Below, piece by piece: positions 1 to 12,003 of a DNA stretch of 64,000 bases; position 1 is the first letter of the stretch; every line of letters starts with the position of its first letter. The stretch comes from Acanthosepion lycidas (lineage: Eukaryota; Mollusca; Cephalopoda; Sepiida; Sepiidae), in NCBI GenBank assembly GCA_963932145.1, contig OZ010577.1:21941464-22005463 (forward strand), written 5' to 3'. Under the pieces are notes generated by a model. It did not search any database, had not been told where the DNA came from, and saw only the letters and a program-made list of their open reading frames with translations. The position numbers were made by a program, and so were the translations under genes.

Positions 1-250
1 AATGATAATGGACTCTTTCTGACACGATAAATACTGCGCCTCTCAAGAGGTATAATGAATGAATGGTGTAACGAGTCCAGACAATATTAGTTCACCCTAA
101 CCCAGACAGACAGTCATTACTAACACCTTCAACTTCTTGTACTATATTTCTGTTGTAATATATCTTTGTTATTCTACTCTTGTGTTCGTGTTCTTCCTTG
201 GTTCTAACCTTGGACCATGGACTGTGGTGCAGGGATATTGGACCCTAACA
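1..250 (+). mobile_element. Possible LTR 3' end (R/U5-like)
   Basis: The first 250 bases include a pyrimidine-rich stretch from about 125 to 215, then a short GG/TGG-rich segment. This composition resembles the R/U5 part of an animal Ty3/gypsy-type LTR followed by a primer-binding region. No second LTR or coding sequence is visible and the left edge is cut by the window. This is a weak call made on base composition and order only. Confidence 0.2.
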
Positions 251-2235
251 AAAACAGAATTCTACTTTTTCATGAGCTTTAAAAAATTAAGTTTACTATG
301 ATCATATTTAAGCATTATGATACAAAATTATTTTGTTCACATATGTTGATTGCAGAATGAATTACAGCTCTCCAGTGTTCAAATGTTGTCGTTGCTGGTT
401 ATTTGATTTCTAAGTGCGGAGAAAAAAGAGACTTTACTTTTTATCTTGTTGAACAAAAAGAGAGCAAAACAAGAAAGAGATGAATAAAAAATCTGCAGGC
501 ATATCATGATGAATGTTTAATAACAGAGTCGACTGTGTCAATGTGAATCAATACCCATGCAAATAAAATATAAAAGTTGTAATTTTAGAAAGACAAGTTG
601 ATGAAACAAACAGCATAATTGACATGCAAAATCATGCTCACAAAATCTATGAAAGAAAGCAATATTACAATGTTAACCAACAAGTTGACATAGAAAAGTA
701 GCTGGGAAAATGTTAGAGCAATGTTGCTTACAAGGCAACAATTAGGTAACAAGGGAAGATAAAAATGGAAGCATTTTTCATATCTTGGTCTCTTGTAATA
801 CTCAGCCTATTCAGAAGGAGCATCATCATTGCAAGAACAGTTCCTTGGAATTATAAAGTCAAATTTGAAAGAAAATACAAGTGTTTGTACCAGTAGATAT
901 TTCAACATGGGCTAATAACTAGCATATAGTGCTCCATACATGGAGCCTTATACCAAAACTAATCTTAGTAAATAACTTTTTGACAACTTGGTATGAGGAT
1001 AATCTCCCGAAACAGAATTACAGAAAATAGTTGTTGAATAAGATAAGATAGACAGAAAACAATATAACACCACAGCCGATGGTCAGAGTTATTTATACTA
1101 TTTTTTTACCTGTACTGATAATGGTTGGGAAACATCTTTCCAGATTTTTTAAGTTTGTAGACAATAACAATATATATATATATATATAAATATAAATGAA
1201 CAGTGTGGCTTTTTCTGCTTCCCATCCATAATGAATTTGCCTATTGTCAGGTCGTGATACTATGATTTGGACACCTAAAAAGAAGAGGAAAGTGTGATTT
1301 TATCTCTGTCTCCAGTGTTTCTGCTTTATCACCAGTAGATGGGATTTGCAGTCTACTCTTCTGAATAGCATCCACTTTAATGAAAGGGTAACAGAAGAGT
1401 AAATCAGTGGATAGGGGATTTTGGAGACCAAGTGACAACAAAAGCGGATATAGAGTGTTACCAGCTGAAAGTCTATATTAATAGTTGCAGTTGGGATTGA
1501 GAGAATTAGTTCTTGGTGGAAGGAGAGACCAACCCTCATTTACTTATGATGCCAGTCATTCCTGTTGCTAGCCATACCTCATGTTGTGAAAATGATCAGA
1601 GGATTACTCGGGAAAGAGTCAAAGGGAAGTGCTGATCTATGAGACTGACATAGCAGAAATTGTCCCAAGTATCACCTATCTACCAAACCAGACCAAGCAA
1701 GTGAAGCTCTGAATAAAAACACATATTTTATATTAATAACAACAGGGATTGAGTCATCATTTCTCAATAAAACATCTTTTTAAATCTTCATACCTCATGA
1801 ACATGCAGTAGTCCATTTCCAGTTTTCAGTGTACGATTGTGACACAACATAAGGCAATCATTGGTCTGTCAGTGGAAAGCTGGCTAAGTGTTGTATTGTA
1901 TGTTTCCAGGGTAATTATTAGCAACCTCAGAAGAGAGGGAAAATTCATTTTCATGCTAACACAAAGCATGCTTAGTAGAACTCAAAGTGTAACATTACCC
2001 AACCAACAAAATATGCAAAATTAAAAATTAACACATTATGTATATATATATACACACTAGTTACGAGGTCAGGATTTGGTGAGTAGAGTGCCTGGGAGTA
2101 AACTGAGAATTCTTGAAACTAGTTTCATGTCACTCAGTGACATTATCTTGCTCAAAGAACCCCTCACTGTGAGTAAACAAGGTAAACATAAATGGGTCGA
2201 AATGGTCTACAAAAACAACTGATTATGTCACACCT
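251..2235. other. Unassigned AT-rich interval
   Basis: I see no recognisable coding domain, RNA gene or transposon terminus. There are short (TA)n runs near 1171-1188 and 2039-2052. Open frames near 1247-1539 and 1839-2024 are short and lack motifs. Old unrecognised repeats are likely. Confidence 0.5.
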
Positions 2236-2800
2236 GTCAAACCAAACTTGTTCCACTTGTGCTATATCATCAGAATATGCTCCACATCATTAGATAGCCA
2301 CTACCAGTTTGCACAGCATGCTGCTGAATGACTGGAACCATGGCTTCCTGTAGTCTCCTTTACAAAAACTTGACCATCTGCCCCCAAAAAGGTATGAACA
2401 TGATTTGTCTGTCATCTTGTATACACCAGTTCTATTAGTAAGGAGGAAGATCTATTCAGAAAGCTTCTTCCTCCGAACTGTTACATTGTGAAGTAGTGCT
2501 CATCCAAGCTATATTCCCCAGTTCCACTAGTTCTAACTTTCACAGTTGAGACCCACCATACCACATACAATGTAGTAAACCATCCTCATTCACTTCATAT
2601 TCCAGTAGTGAGATATCAGTTCCACTTGAGCAGCTTCTTCCTATACCTAGGATTAACTGTTACCTTCTCCACATATCCCCATAAAATCTGCCTTTTACTC
2701 TGCAAGCCTCTACCTCGAGTGGCTCTTGGTCCTTGTACAGAGTGAATATCACTGTGAAAAAAAAGAAAGAAAAAGAAAAAAAGACTCCTGACAGGATGTT
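2236..2800 (+). mobile_element. LINE-B 3' end (5'-truncated relic)
   Basis: This matches the C-terminal coding part and 3' UTR of the fuller LINE-B at 24980-27770. The segment around 2540-2600 corresponds to 27365-27420, and the terminal phrase gagtggctc...ccttgtac near 2715-2740 parallels 27709-27732. It then passes into an A-rich tail at 2757-2785. Stops and frameshifts break the reading frame. Families with this layout encode an AP-endonuclease/reverse-transcriptase ORF2; only the tail survives here, as expected for a 5'-truncated insertion. Confidence 0.6.
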
Positions 2801-2809
2801 TCCACAATC

Positions 2810-3010
2810 ATTAAAATCATCATCTTTTCAGGTCTAGGGTTAAACATTATCGTACATATCCTTATAAGATACACTTCTTACTTCCTACTTGAACACTCTG
2901 ACAACAATCTTATTCAATAATTCTCTACCTTGAGTGGCTCTTAGGCCTTGTATTAGGTGACCAATATTATAAAAATATTATCTGATGCCATGGTGTTAAT
3001 GATGGGACAA
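2810..3010 (+). mobile_element. Second LINE-B tail directly behind the first
   Basis: A shorter version of the same 3' tail, including the gagtggctcttaggccttgt phrase near 2934-2953, sits about 200 bp behind the first. It is either an independent 5'-truncated insertion into the A-rich tail or a local duplication of the tail. Confidence 0.5.
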
Positions 3011-3639
3011 CAGTTAATAACTATTTAAAACCTAACAAAATACAGTTTATGCTGTATAAGAGGTTTGAGAGGTTCCAAGTTGAGATTTGACTTGACAAAA
3101 TGATTTCCTCTGTTGAGTGGTTACCATTCTTGTCAGTTTCTGGCAGACTTGTTCTTGCATTACATTTGTAGGTGCCCACACTTTTCACATTCTATTAATG
3201 CCAGTTTGGAATTCAAATCTTGCTGGAGAAAATAACTAGAGTAGCTATCACACCAGAAATAGAATGCCTTATCTTTCTGGCTCCCAACAATCATTTTTTT
3301 TAATCAACTGATATTAAATGCTATTATAATCCCAGGATTGTAACAGCAGCACTATTTCTTTATTTAATATATCATATGTATGTCATCCAACTCAGTTCAA
3401 ATCAACAAAGTTGAGGGTATTGTAGCACTTTGCTACTCCATCCACGTGACCATTAGCAAATGTCATATATCTTCATGACCTTGATCTTTTCTTAATTGTG
3501 TTGCCTCACTCTCTTCAATTTAATATAACAAATTTATTTAGATTTCTAATAAACCTAATGACTTTAATTTTTTCAGTTTTACAAACAGTCTGAATACCAT
3601 TTGAGAACATTTTTATACTTTTTATTTTGTAGCACCTCT
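3011..3639. other. Unassigned interval
   Basis: AT-rich sequence without recognisable domains, RNA genes or terminal repeats. Confidence 0.4.
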
Positions 3640-4020
3640 AAATTTATTTCTCGAGATTTTTAGTACTTTGCAAGACCAGTTAATGTTTGCACTCTCTTAT
3701 ATACCCTGGAAACTTCTTGCTGAGCAAGGGCAGAGGAGGAGCAGAAACACAGGCCCCTGTGCATTGTGGCCAGGGTACTGTTGCTCCTTATTATTCCTGC
3801 CTCCATTACTTGGTTCTTTCTTTGTTTATGTTCCTTTCAAATGAATCGCTACTATTTACAATGTAAATAAATTTTGTATTAATTTTAAGTTTGTTGTCCT
3901 CTTGTTGACTTGTCAGATTTCATATCTTTAATTTATAAATTTTAGTGGGCCTCTTGTGACTCACACTTAACTAGGGTGCACAGGCCATATTATATCACAC
4001 ACACTCCAGAGGGTTCACTA
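3640..4020 (+). mobile_element. LTR-like segment with TATA and poly(A) signals
   Basis: In order there is a TATA-like tcttatata near 3694-3703, a GC-richer block (3705-3785), a pyrimidine-rich run, an AATAAA signal near 3865-3870 and a further region of about 150 bp. This is the U3-R-U5 order of an animal LTR. I see no second copy or coding region next to it, so it would be a solo or fragmented LTR. It could instead be an unrelated promoter-like sequence. Confidence 0.3.
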
Positions 4021-4229
4021 CAAGGGGAAAGCCATACAGTATACTGCAACATTTTGCACTTGTTTGCAACGTCTGTGTCTTAATGAATTTAGGTTCAAGC
4101 CAAAATTTAATGGAAATTCTTACAGCAATAATTTCTTGCAATAAAGGCACTTGATGCTACACTTATTTTGACTTGTAATAAGTGCAGCCAGTATTGAATG
4201 TCATGAAAAAAAAAAAAGACAAAATAAAA

Positions 4230-4710
4230 AATATTCTTAGCCGATACATCTATGCCTTTACTTTTGCCATGATAAAGTCCTTTAGTGGATGAAATGCATC
4301 AGCTAAGATAAATTTTCCTTTTCGTCTTTTTTCATATTGCCCTTTTACAGATATACTCTATCTGAAATTGTTACATAGAATCTTGTAACAAGATATATTT
4401 TTATATATCAAGAACAATATTGGGAGAAAAATGGATGACAAAGTGGAAAAATGTGTATGAACACAAATATGGACAATTTTACAAAACAAAACATCAAAAT
4501 GCATTGGCTGCTCATCATAATGAGACTGAACACAATTTTGACATAAAAAAAATGCCACTCTGATCAAAGGGAAAAACAATTCACTATGACTAATGTCTAG
4601 ATAGTGCCTTGATCACAAGGTCATCTACAGTAAATTTGCACCTTGGCTCTTACAACATTTCACTATGCCCGACATATCTTCTATTATCATAGTGTGGGAT
4701 ACCTACTAAC
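4230..4710 (+). mobile_element. Possible Penelope-like element fragment
   Basis: Frames on the plus strand around 4480-4560 read like the C-terminal part of a PLE GIY-YIG endonuclease (an ALAAHHNETEHNFD-type phrase), broken by stops and a frameshift near 4560. About 200 bp upstream, 4269-4299 has the shape TGATRAAG-stem-loop-GAAAT seen in PLE-type hammerhead-like motifs. No reverse transcriptase is visible. The call rests on recalled family character only. Confidence 0.3.
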
Positions 4711-5735
4711 AAAAGTGATGGAAAGAAAAAGAATATAAATGAAATTGGTTAGATTAAAAAAATAAAAAAATTCCAAGCATCCTTTGTTTGTGCATATGTG
4801 TAGTTGCACCAACAAAATAACAAATTTGGTCTGATAAAGACCTAAAGGAAAAAAACATGTCACAAGAAAATTTTTTCTACTTTGTCATATGTTTTTCCCC
4901 AACATAGAATGTTATAAACATTTGCAGCTGTAAGAAAGATATTATCTGTTGCCTTCAGCACCAACTAATACACTGAAGTGACAACCTGAAATGAGGCAAT
5001 CAATATAAAGGAATGGCTAAACTAGAAAACTTTTACCAACAGGTGCATTATTTTGTTGGAGAATAGCCACAAATCAACAAGAAATGAGCAATATGAGAAA
5101 AGAACAAACCTTCAAGCATTTCCCATCATGTATATCAGTTTTCTGTGCAGGAGTCAGTCTACATCAGAGACATGGTTGAAAATAAAATATCCCAAGAAAT
5201 TCACATTGATACAACCACTGGAAACAATTAATCACTGCCAGAATCCTCTAAAACAGATTTACATTTTTCTGTAGGACTTGATGTCAACATTTACAGGAGA
5301 AATGGATTTTCAGTGATCAGAAATGAATGTGTGCAGTGAGACAAATCAAAATGGCTGAAAAGCTAAAATCTCAAATGTCAAGTTCAATGACCTTCCACTT
5401 GTAATAAATAATGCATATATAATGACATAGGTATTTGCTGTAACTGATCAAGTCAAATATAAAAATAATGCAAATGATCCTGAATTAAAATCTCACTGAC
5501 CAGAAAAGAGCAAATCTTTCCCTGACGAGTTCACAACTAAAATATAACTAAAATGTGGAGAGGAATGTCAGTTTAGTGGTTGAATACAATACAAACTAAA
5601 CTTTTTATAGTAATTTCATTTGTCTTCAAGTATTTATATTTCCTTCTGATGGTGATATTCTACACAACTTGAAACAAAAATTTAGGAAAATACCATTTGG
5701 CTCAATATGTGAAACAGTTTGAAGGAAATTTGCTG
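4711..5735. other. Unassigned interval
   Basis: AT-rich. A 73-codon frame at 5053-5274 has no recognisable motif. No repeats obvious by eye. Confidence 0.4.
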
Positions 5736-6331
5736 CAGTTTTAGAAAATGTCTATATTTCTGAGATGAGGTATTATGTACAGTATTTACATTATGTGGAC
5801 TATTGTCCTCATCTTTGTCGCCATATTTGTCATAACGTTTCGGCCGTTGTACGCTCCGGCCTTCTTCAGGTGGTTGGAATTTCGAACTGAACCCTTTATT
5901 TCGATCCCTGGGGTAGACAGTTCTAGTTCCACATGCCATGTTTGATGGATGTCAGTTATCAGTTATCTCCTGCTAATTTTCCCTCTGGAAGTTCTCCACT
6001 GCCTTAACCGGGTATTGAGGACACATGGCACAGTGGATAAAGGCGTTGGTTAGATCCAGTGACAAACCCAAAGAGTGTGAGTTCAATACCCGGTTAAGGC
6101 AGTGGAGAACTTCCAGAGGGAAAATTAGCAGGAGATAACTGATAACTGACATCCATCAAACATGGCACGTGGAACTAGAACAGTCTACCCCAGGGATCGA
6201 AATAAAGGGTTCAGTTCGAAATTCCAACCACCTGAAGAAGGCCGGAGCGTACAACGGCCGAAACGTTGTGACAAATATGGCGACAAAGATGAGGACAATA
6301 GTCCGCATAATGTAAATACAGTTTTAGAAAA
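5736..6331. mobile_element. Palindromic SINE-like element with 13-bp TSDs
   Basis: Two arms of about 235 bp (5782-6017 and 6084-6319) are almost exact reverse complements around one axis and are separated by a 66-bp loop. The flanks carry an identical 13-bp direct repeat, cagttttagaaaa, at 5736-5748 and 6319-6331, so the whole palindrome behaves as one insertion. The loop contains a tRNA-like internal promoter: an A-box-like cacagtggataaaggcg near 6030-6046 and a B-box-like gagttcaatacc at 6079-6090. The left arm has about 33 extra bases inside its TSD. Few arm mismatches (for example tggac/tccgc and gccatg/gcacgt) imply a young inverted duplication. Confidence 0.75.
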
Positions 6332-6589
6332 GTTCTAAAGTGATTTGATGTCAGTTTAAGTACAGCAGATTGTTTTTATTTTAGTTTCACTGATTCTATT
6401 ACTAAGTATATAATCTATTGCATTGGTATATTAATCCTGTTTTGTTTCATTATTTTACAAAAATTCAATGGAGTTTAGTATATATGTGTGCATATGTGTG
6501 TGTGTGTCCAAATCTCACCATAGTCAATAGGTTTTGTTCATTAATCATAACACAAAAGATCAAAGAAATCAATCAACCTTTTCAGCATA
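6332..6589. other. Unassigned interval with short (TG)n
   Basis: AT-rich sequence with a short (TG)n run near 6484-6507. Nothing else recognised. Confidence 0.4.
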
Positions 6590-6865
6590 TTATAAAGTTT
6601 AAATTGACAAGTGTACGTCTAAGTTCTATGCTAATGGTTTTTTTTCTCTTGTACTTCATGCCTGTGGAACTTTTTTGGCATTTCTTGCCTTCCAGGGAAC
6701 TTTCATCTTGAAAAATTAAAATACAATATTAATTATCATTTGTCTGTTTGAATCCTCTTCTTTTATTGTCCTCTTACCTTAATAATAATTTTTCTCAGGT
6801 TCTTTCACACTCAGTAAAACCCTTAGATCTTAATAGCCTTATTGCCTTGATGAGGAGGTGAATTA
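6590..6865 (+). mobile_element. LINE-C 3' end (5'-truncated)
   Basis: This aligns by eye to the 3' ends at 19976-20160 and, in reverse, at 22840-23330. It starts in the C-terminal coding part and runs into the 3' UTR. Frames are broken. It lies directly upstream of the LINE-A relic. Confidence 0.5.
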
Positions 6866-6871
6866 TTTTTT

Positions 6872-9200
6872 TTTATTTAAATTTGATTCAAATGCTAAAA
6901 ATATTAAGAAGTTTATGGGAAAGGAATGCCAAGGCTCATCATAAATTGCAAGAAGTCATAATTATCATGGGAGACCTGAATACCAAAGTAGGTAGAGACA
7001 GGGCAGGGGATATAGACAGAAAATTTGGATTAGGAACCCACAATGAGTGGAGAAAAATAGGTCCAAGAACATCAGAGCTGATTATGGACATGGAGGAGTC
7101 CAGGAGAAGAAATTAAAAACCAAATTGACTACATAACTATTAGCAAAAGATTCAAGAATGCAATGTTTCACTGCTATATGCCCTGTTATATGTAAACTAA
7201 GAATGAAATGACGGAAATTGAAGAAGCCTAACACAGCAGCCAGTGAGTGACCTGTATTTGAAAGAATAATATATTGACAGTGTGAAAAGAAGATACAAAG
7301 GACACAATTGAAAGGAAATGGAAACTTGAAATGGGAGAGACTAAGAGAAGGGAGAATAGACGAAGAAGAAAAAAAAGAATGGATGACTGACGGAATTCTC
7401 GAAATGATGCAAAGGAGACAGAAAACTGTGCCAAGATACGGAACGGAATACAAGGAGATTACACAATGAAATAAGGACCAAATGCAGACAGGCTAAAGAA
7501 GAATGGCTAAACAAAAAAAATATGCAGAAATAGAAAGATTGAATACCACCAACAAAAGAGACATGCATAAACAAATAAGACAACTAATGAGACAAAAGAC
7601 ATGCTCGTCAACAGGCTGCCGAAAATCAAAGGATGGAACACTCATATTAGAGAAGGAAAAAATTCTTTAGCACTGGAATGAAATTATTAGAGAACTCTTC
7701 ATGATGAAAATGAAGAACCGGCAATACATAGAACTACCAACAGGCCTGGAATTCTAAAAACTGAAAAGATGCACTGGCAAAATTGAACATAAGCATGGCG
7801 GCAAGGCCAGACAGAATTTTAACAGAAATGCTCACAGATGGTTTTGGTACAGACAAGATTACAGAAATAATAAATGAAATCTACAACAGCAGTGATATAC
7901 TGGAAAATCTCAGCAGATCTATTTTCAAAGCACTGCCAAAGAAATGAATGTGTAACTCTACTTAACAATCAGACTAATGAGCAACGTAACAAAACTCATC
8001 ATCCGTATTCTGGTGAGTAGAGCGTACAGCAGAATTAGGCCAGAGATAAGACAAGAACATTCTGAGTTCATTGAAGACACTGGAACAAGGAATACAATAT
8101 TCATACTCAGAATGTAATCAGAAAGAGCAATACGAATGCAAAAGGACATGCACCTATGTTTTATAGACTATACAAAAGCATTCAACAAAGCATACCACAA
8201 AGATCTGTTGGAACTGCTCAGCAACCTTGATATATTTGGGAAAAATATAAGAATAATCGAGAACGTATACTGGCAGCAAATGGCCTGCATGCAGATAGAG
8301 AATGAGTTCAGCAGATATACGAAAATAGAAAGGGGCATAAGGCAAGAATGTGTCTTCTCACCGAACTTATTCTACCTATACAGCAAGGCAATTCTGAGAG
8401 AACTGGAAATCCTATCAGGATTCATGATTGGTGGCCACAATCAACACCTTAAGATATGCAGTGCTGATAGCAGACACAGAAAGGAAACGACAAAAAGAAG
8501 AGACTAAGCATAAACTACAAGAAGACAGAATGCATCCTCATCAGTAAAAAGAGGAGTCCAAAATGTGTTTTACAGGTCAGGGACACTAAAATCAAGCAGG
8601 TGCAGAAATTTAAATATCTGGGAAGAGGATGGTGAGTGCAACACTGAGATACAAAGATGTATTGGGATAGCCAAGGACACATTCAAAAAGCTAGGAAGAG
8701 TATTACAAGACAGCAGGATTTCATTGGTAATAAAGAAAAGAGTACTGAACTACTATGTGATATTTGTCCTCCTTTATGACAGCAACTGTTGGATGGTCTC
8801 CTTAAAAATGAAGAGGAGACTTGAAGGTATGTTTCTACAGAAGGATGCTAAGGATACCAGGAACTGAACATGTGAGCAAAGATGAGGTTTTGGAGAGGAT
8901 AAAAACAAAGAGAAAGCTTATACTTAATATCAGGAAGAGGCAGCCGAGATTTCTGGGACATGTAATGAGAAAGGAAAGCATTGAAAATTTGATACTCACA
9001 AGGTGGGTAGAGAGAGAGAGAGAGACAGGGGAAAGCAATGCGTGACATACCTAGTGGGCTTAAGCAAGTGGATGACAGAACAGGGTTTGGGAGAAGTAGC
9101 AAAGGGACAAAACATACTTAGAACTATAAGGGATAAGGGGAAGTGGAGAGCCATGATCACTTACAACCTGAAGGGACATGGTATATAAAAGAAGACTGTG
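6872..9200 (+). mobile_element. LINE-A: non-LTR retrotransposon relic (endonuclease-RT)
   Basis: Translated pieces occur in family order. The endonuclease remnant has a GDLNTKVGRDRAG motif (from about 6970). The reverse-transcriptase motif A region reads CFIDYTKAFNKAYHKDLLEL (from about 8158), followed by a motif B-like GIRQECVFSP. The C terminus carries a FLGHVMRKESIENLILTR-type block (8950-9000) and a closing KWRAMITYNLKGHGI block (9143-9187). Several frameshifts and stops make it a pseudogene. The catalytic YADD box is missing (see findings). The element encoded endonuclease and reverse transcriptase for target-primed insertion. The exact clade, RTE-like or another AP-endonuclease LINE, is not settled by eye. 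Confidence 0.8.
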
Positions 9201-9479
9201 AATATCTAAATTGTTTTAAAAAATTTTGTGTTGTGGATTTCTTCTTGAATGAAACTATTTTCCCACTGACTGAGAATAACTAACAGACAGAAGAAAGATA
9301 ACAAAATATGCAAATAAAGTACTGAAAAATATTTGGTTATGTTAATCACTTTGCTGTGAAAATAAAAAAATATTAATAATAAAAAAAACACAGGCATATT
9401 TATCTTTCTATGTGCACTAGTTTCTGAATGCACTAATTTTTTAAGCAAATTGTAATACATCATAAAACGTGAATACTTT
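9201..9479. other. AT-rich interval after LINE-A
   Basis: Probable LINE-A 3' UTR followed by AT-rich sequence. No further domain seen. Confidence 0.35.
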
Positions 9480-10065
9480 ACAAGATAGAATGCAAGTGAT
9501 AATGGGGTAGGTGAAATGAATCACCACAAAGCCCCATACTAAAGGCAGGTCTTTAATCGAACTAGATTCTGCTATGGATAGGGAAGCACTGAAAAGAAGT
9601 TCACAATGATGGTTGCTTTCGGAAGAATGAAAATACTGATTGGGACAAGTACTGCTCCAAAATATACCAAATGAGGCAGGCATTTCATGAAAAGCATCCA
9701 GAATTAGTGAAGAGAAAGAGTAAAATATTCCATCTGGATAATGATTTACTACATGACTCTTTGGTGACCAAGCAAAAATCAGTCAAAATTGGCAGGAAAC
9801 TTCTCACCAGAGATTACACCTTCAGATTGCGATTTACTTCAGTTTTACACAATTTGTGTAGGGGGAAAAAATCCAATTCACTAAAAGGCTGCAAAAAGAG
9901 ACATAAAAATCTTTTGCTGAGAAAGATAAACAGAGCTGGAGGGAATTAGATTATTTTGCTGTTTGAAAGATGACAGAAAAGAAAAACAGTGAATACTTTG
10001 TTTTATAAAGTTAATTTAAAAAAAAAAAAAAAAGAGACTTTCACTTTTATTTTTACATTTTAAAT
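9480..10065 (+). mobile_element. mariner transposase relic, C-terminal half
   Basis: The frame at 9671-9949 reads RQAFHEKHPELVKRK, then a degraded HxDN catalytic box (FHLDNDLLHDSLVTKQK), as in DD34D mariner transposases of the Mos1/SETMAR type. Upstream, 9630-9670 fits the preceding conserved segment (DKYCS-like). Downstream, 9958-10005 fits the family's C-terminal end in another frame. The N-terminal HTH half and both TIRs were not found, so the copy is truncated and frameshifted. It was a cut-and-paste transposase acting on TA targets. Confidence 0.7.
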
Positions 10066-10306
10066 CATCGGAATTCTATTCATGAAATGTGTGTGTGTGT
10101 GTATGAAAGAGAGTAAAGTTATATGAGAATCTGATAAAATGATAAATATACAAGATAATTTTAAAAAAATTTTACCTTGACATGTTTCATTAGAAAAAGA
10201 ACATTACTCACTTTTCACTCTACTAAAGTACATTATATTATGAAATAAAACCTTTTTTTGGGGGGGAGGGGGGCAATACGGGATCATCAGGGAAAACCAA
10301 CGTACC

Positions 10307-10342
<36 letters not shown>
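10307..10342. repeat. (TG)n(TA)n microsatellite
   Basis: A run of TG dinucleotides passes directly into TA dinucleotides. Confidence 0.95.
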
Positions 10343-10343
<1 letters not shown>

Positions 10344-10438
10344 AAATAAAGGAGGTGCTGACATAATCTTTGAACCAAAAGGTAATTTAAAAAAAAAATT
10401 TTGGTATCTGGTCTGATTTTGGGAAGTAGGTTATATAT

Positions 10439-10589
10439 TATAATATTTTTATTATAATAAAATTATTTTACACTGCTACAAAAAGTTTTCATGTTTCAAA
10501 ACTATGATTGTACCATCATACATAGTATTAAAACATGAAAGCTTTTGTGTAGCGATGTAAAAGATTTTTATTATAATAAAAATATTATA
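10439..10589. repeat. Foldback hairpin element, ~75-bp arms
   Basis: Sequence from about 10439 to 10512 is an imperfect reverse complement of 10516-10589. Outer arms share ttttattataataaaaat; inner arms share aaaacatgaaa/ttttcatgttt and cactgcta/tagcgatg-type matches. It has no coding capacity. It looks like a foldback MITE; no clear TSD was found. Confidence 0.65.
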
Positions 10590-10672
10590 TTTTGCTCTAC
10601 TTTTGAGCACTTTTTTTAAAAAAAGTAAATGATACAAAGTGTGGAGTCTTACTCCATCTGTTATGTCTCTTA

Positions 10673-10685
10673 TTTGTGTGTGCGC

Positions 10686-10742
<57 letters not shown>

Positions 10743-10760
10743 CATACATACACACATACT
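10673..10760. repeat. (GT)n(AT)n(CA)n compound microsatellite
   Basis: GT repeats, then about 50 bases of AT, then cacatacatac-type repeats. Frames through it give YIYIYI peptides, which are artefacts. Confidence 0.95.
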
Positions 10761-10894
10761 ATTAAGGCATGTGTTGTTAAAGACTATGAAAGTTTTCAGT
10801 TTAATAATCTTTTTTGCTGTTTTTTCTTGAATTGTCACAAGTTTTTTTTTATATTTGGGTATAAGTTATTGAAAAAAAAACCTAGTCCATGGTG

Positions 10895-11915
10895 TTTTGC
10901 CATATTTTTTCGGTTGTTGTCAATCTTCATCATGAATGTATGTTTTGGTTTGAAATAGGCTGCTTATTTGTTTAGTTTTATAGATAATATTTTGGGTATT
11001 TAGGCAATGTGGTTGGATTAATTCATTATTAATAAGGAAGGGGTTGGTGTTTATCATTTGGAGGATTAGTTATTAAATATGTTTAGAATGTTTCTGCGAG
11101 TATTAAATGCTATTTTATTTATGCTGGTTTTTAATTATGTCGTCTTCAAGAATTTGTAAGCATTTTTTGCATTTGTTTTTACAGAGGATTTTGGTATTGT
11201 TAATTAAGATTTTTCTTATTTTGCATGTGTTATTAATGGTACAGTGTGCTGTTACAAGATGATTTTTTATGGCACTGGTGTCGTTAAGGTGGTATGTGAA
11301 CTTACGTGAGAGAGTTCTGGTTGTGTGTCCAATATATGTGCTTGGGTTATTATGTGAGAAACACTCTCAAAATGGGCATGTAAAACTATACAGTACATTG
11401 GTTTTATTGGGGAACAGTTTGGTGCGGGTAGTATTATTTGGGACAATTAGGTTTAAGGTTTTAAATTTAAAGTAGTATATTATTACTTTTATTTGTTTGT
11501 ATTGTTGGACGGGTTTAGTGTATCTGTGGATGATGCTAGTCATAGACAGCTCACCGAGTTTATAGTTGATGTGCATTCGATTCTTATAGAAGAGCTTAAT
11601 AGTGTTGTCAGTCTTTTTTTCTTTGTTATTATTATGTATATTTGAAAGGTAGCATTTTATATGTTGGTCAACTAATTTAATGTGGAAATTGTTGTTTATG
11701 AGTGTTTGTTTTATATTGGTAAGTTCTTTGTAAAATATTGTTCTAGATGAGGAGATGTAAAAAGCTCTATTGATTAAGTTTTTGATTTTTTTTATATTTA
11801 TCTGGACATTCACTATGGAAGTTGAGTAAGCAGGAGTTTTTACTTGTTGGCTTTTTAAATATTGATGTATTAAATAGATTTTCTTGTTGGAGTCTATGAG
11901 TATGTTGAAAAATTA
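10895..11915 (-). mobile_element. Penelope-like element relic (RT end, GIY-YIG endonuclease)
   Basis: Read on the minus strand, 11915-11770 gives the post-RT linker (a KKPTSKNSCLLNFHSECPDK-type block). Then 11813-11367 is an open frame with the family's KxFYKELTNIKQTLI and IKLFYKNRMH-type segments. After a stop near 11365 the GIY-YIG endonuclease core appears (STYIGHTTRTLSRKFTYHL, about 11340-11285), then its Lys-rich C terminus with stops near 11110. PLEs encode reverse transcriptase plus a GIY-YIG nuclease; only the downstream half survives. The 5' side is lost in a microsatellite. At 10903-10935 (minus) a TGATGAAG-stem-CGAAAA motif resembles PLE hammerhead-like terminal motifs. Confidence 0.8.
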
Positions 11916-11918
11916 TAT

Positions 11919-11939
11919 ATATATATATATATGTATGTA

Positions 11940-12001
<62 letters not shown>
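11919..12001. repeat. (TA)n(TG)n(TA)n microsatellite
   Basis: An 83-bp dinucleotide tract between the truncated PLE and a SINE. Confidence 0.95.

Positions 12002-12003
<2 letters not shown>

Noticed and set aside
6231..6265. Active hammerhead ribozyme in the palindromic element (CTGAAGA...GAAAC)
   Set aside because: There is one extra A before helix II and no convincing cleavage triplet or helix III after GAAAC. It is treated only as a hammerhead-like motif.
10476..10958. Open frames of 100-120 codons on both strands around the TA/GT tract
   Set aside because: They consist largely of YIYIYI and THTH peptides from the microsatellite, open on both strands.
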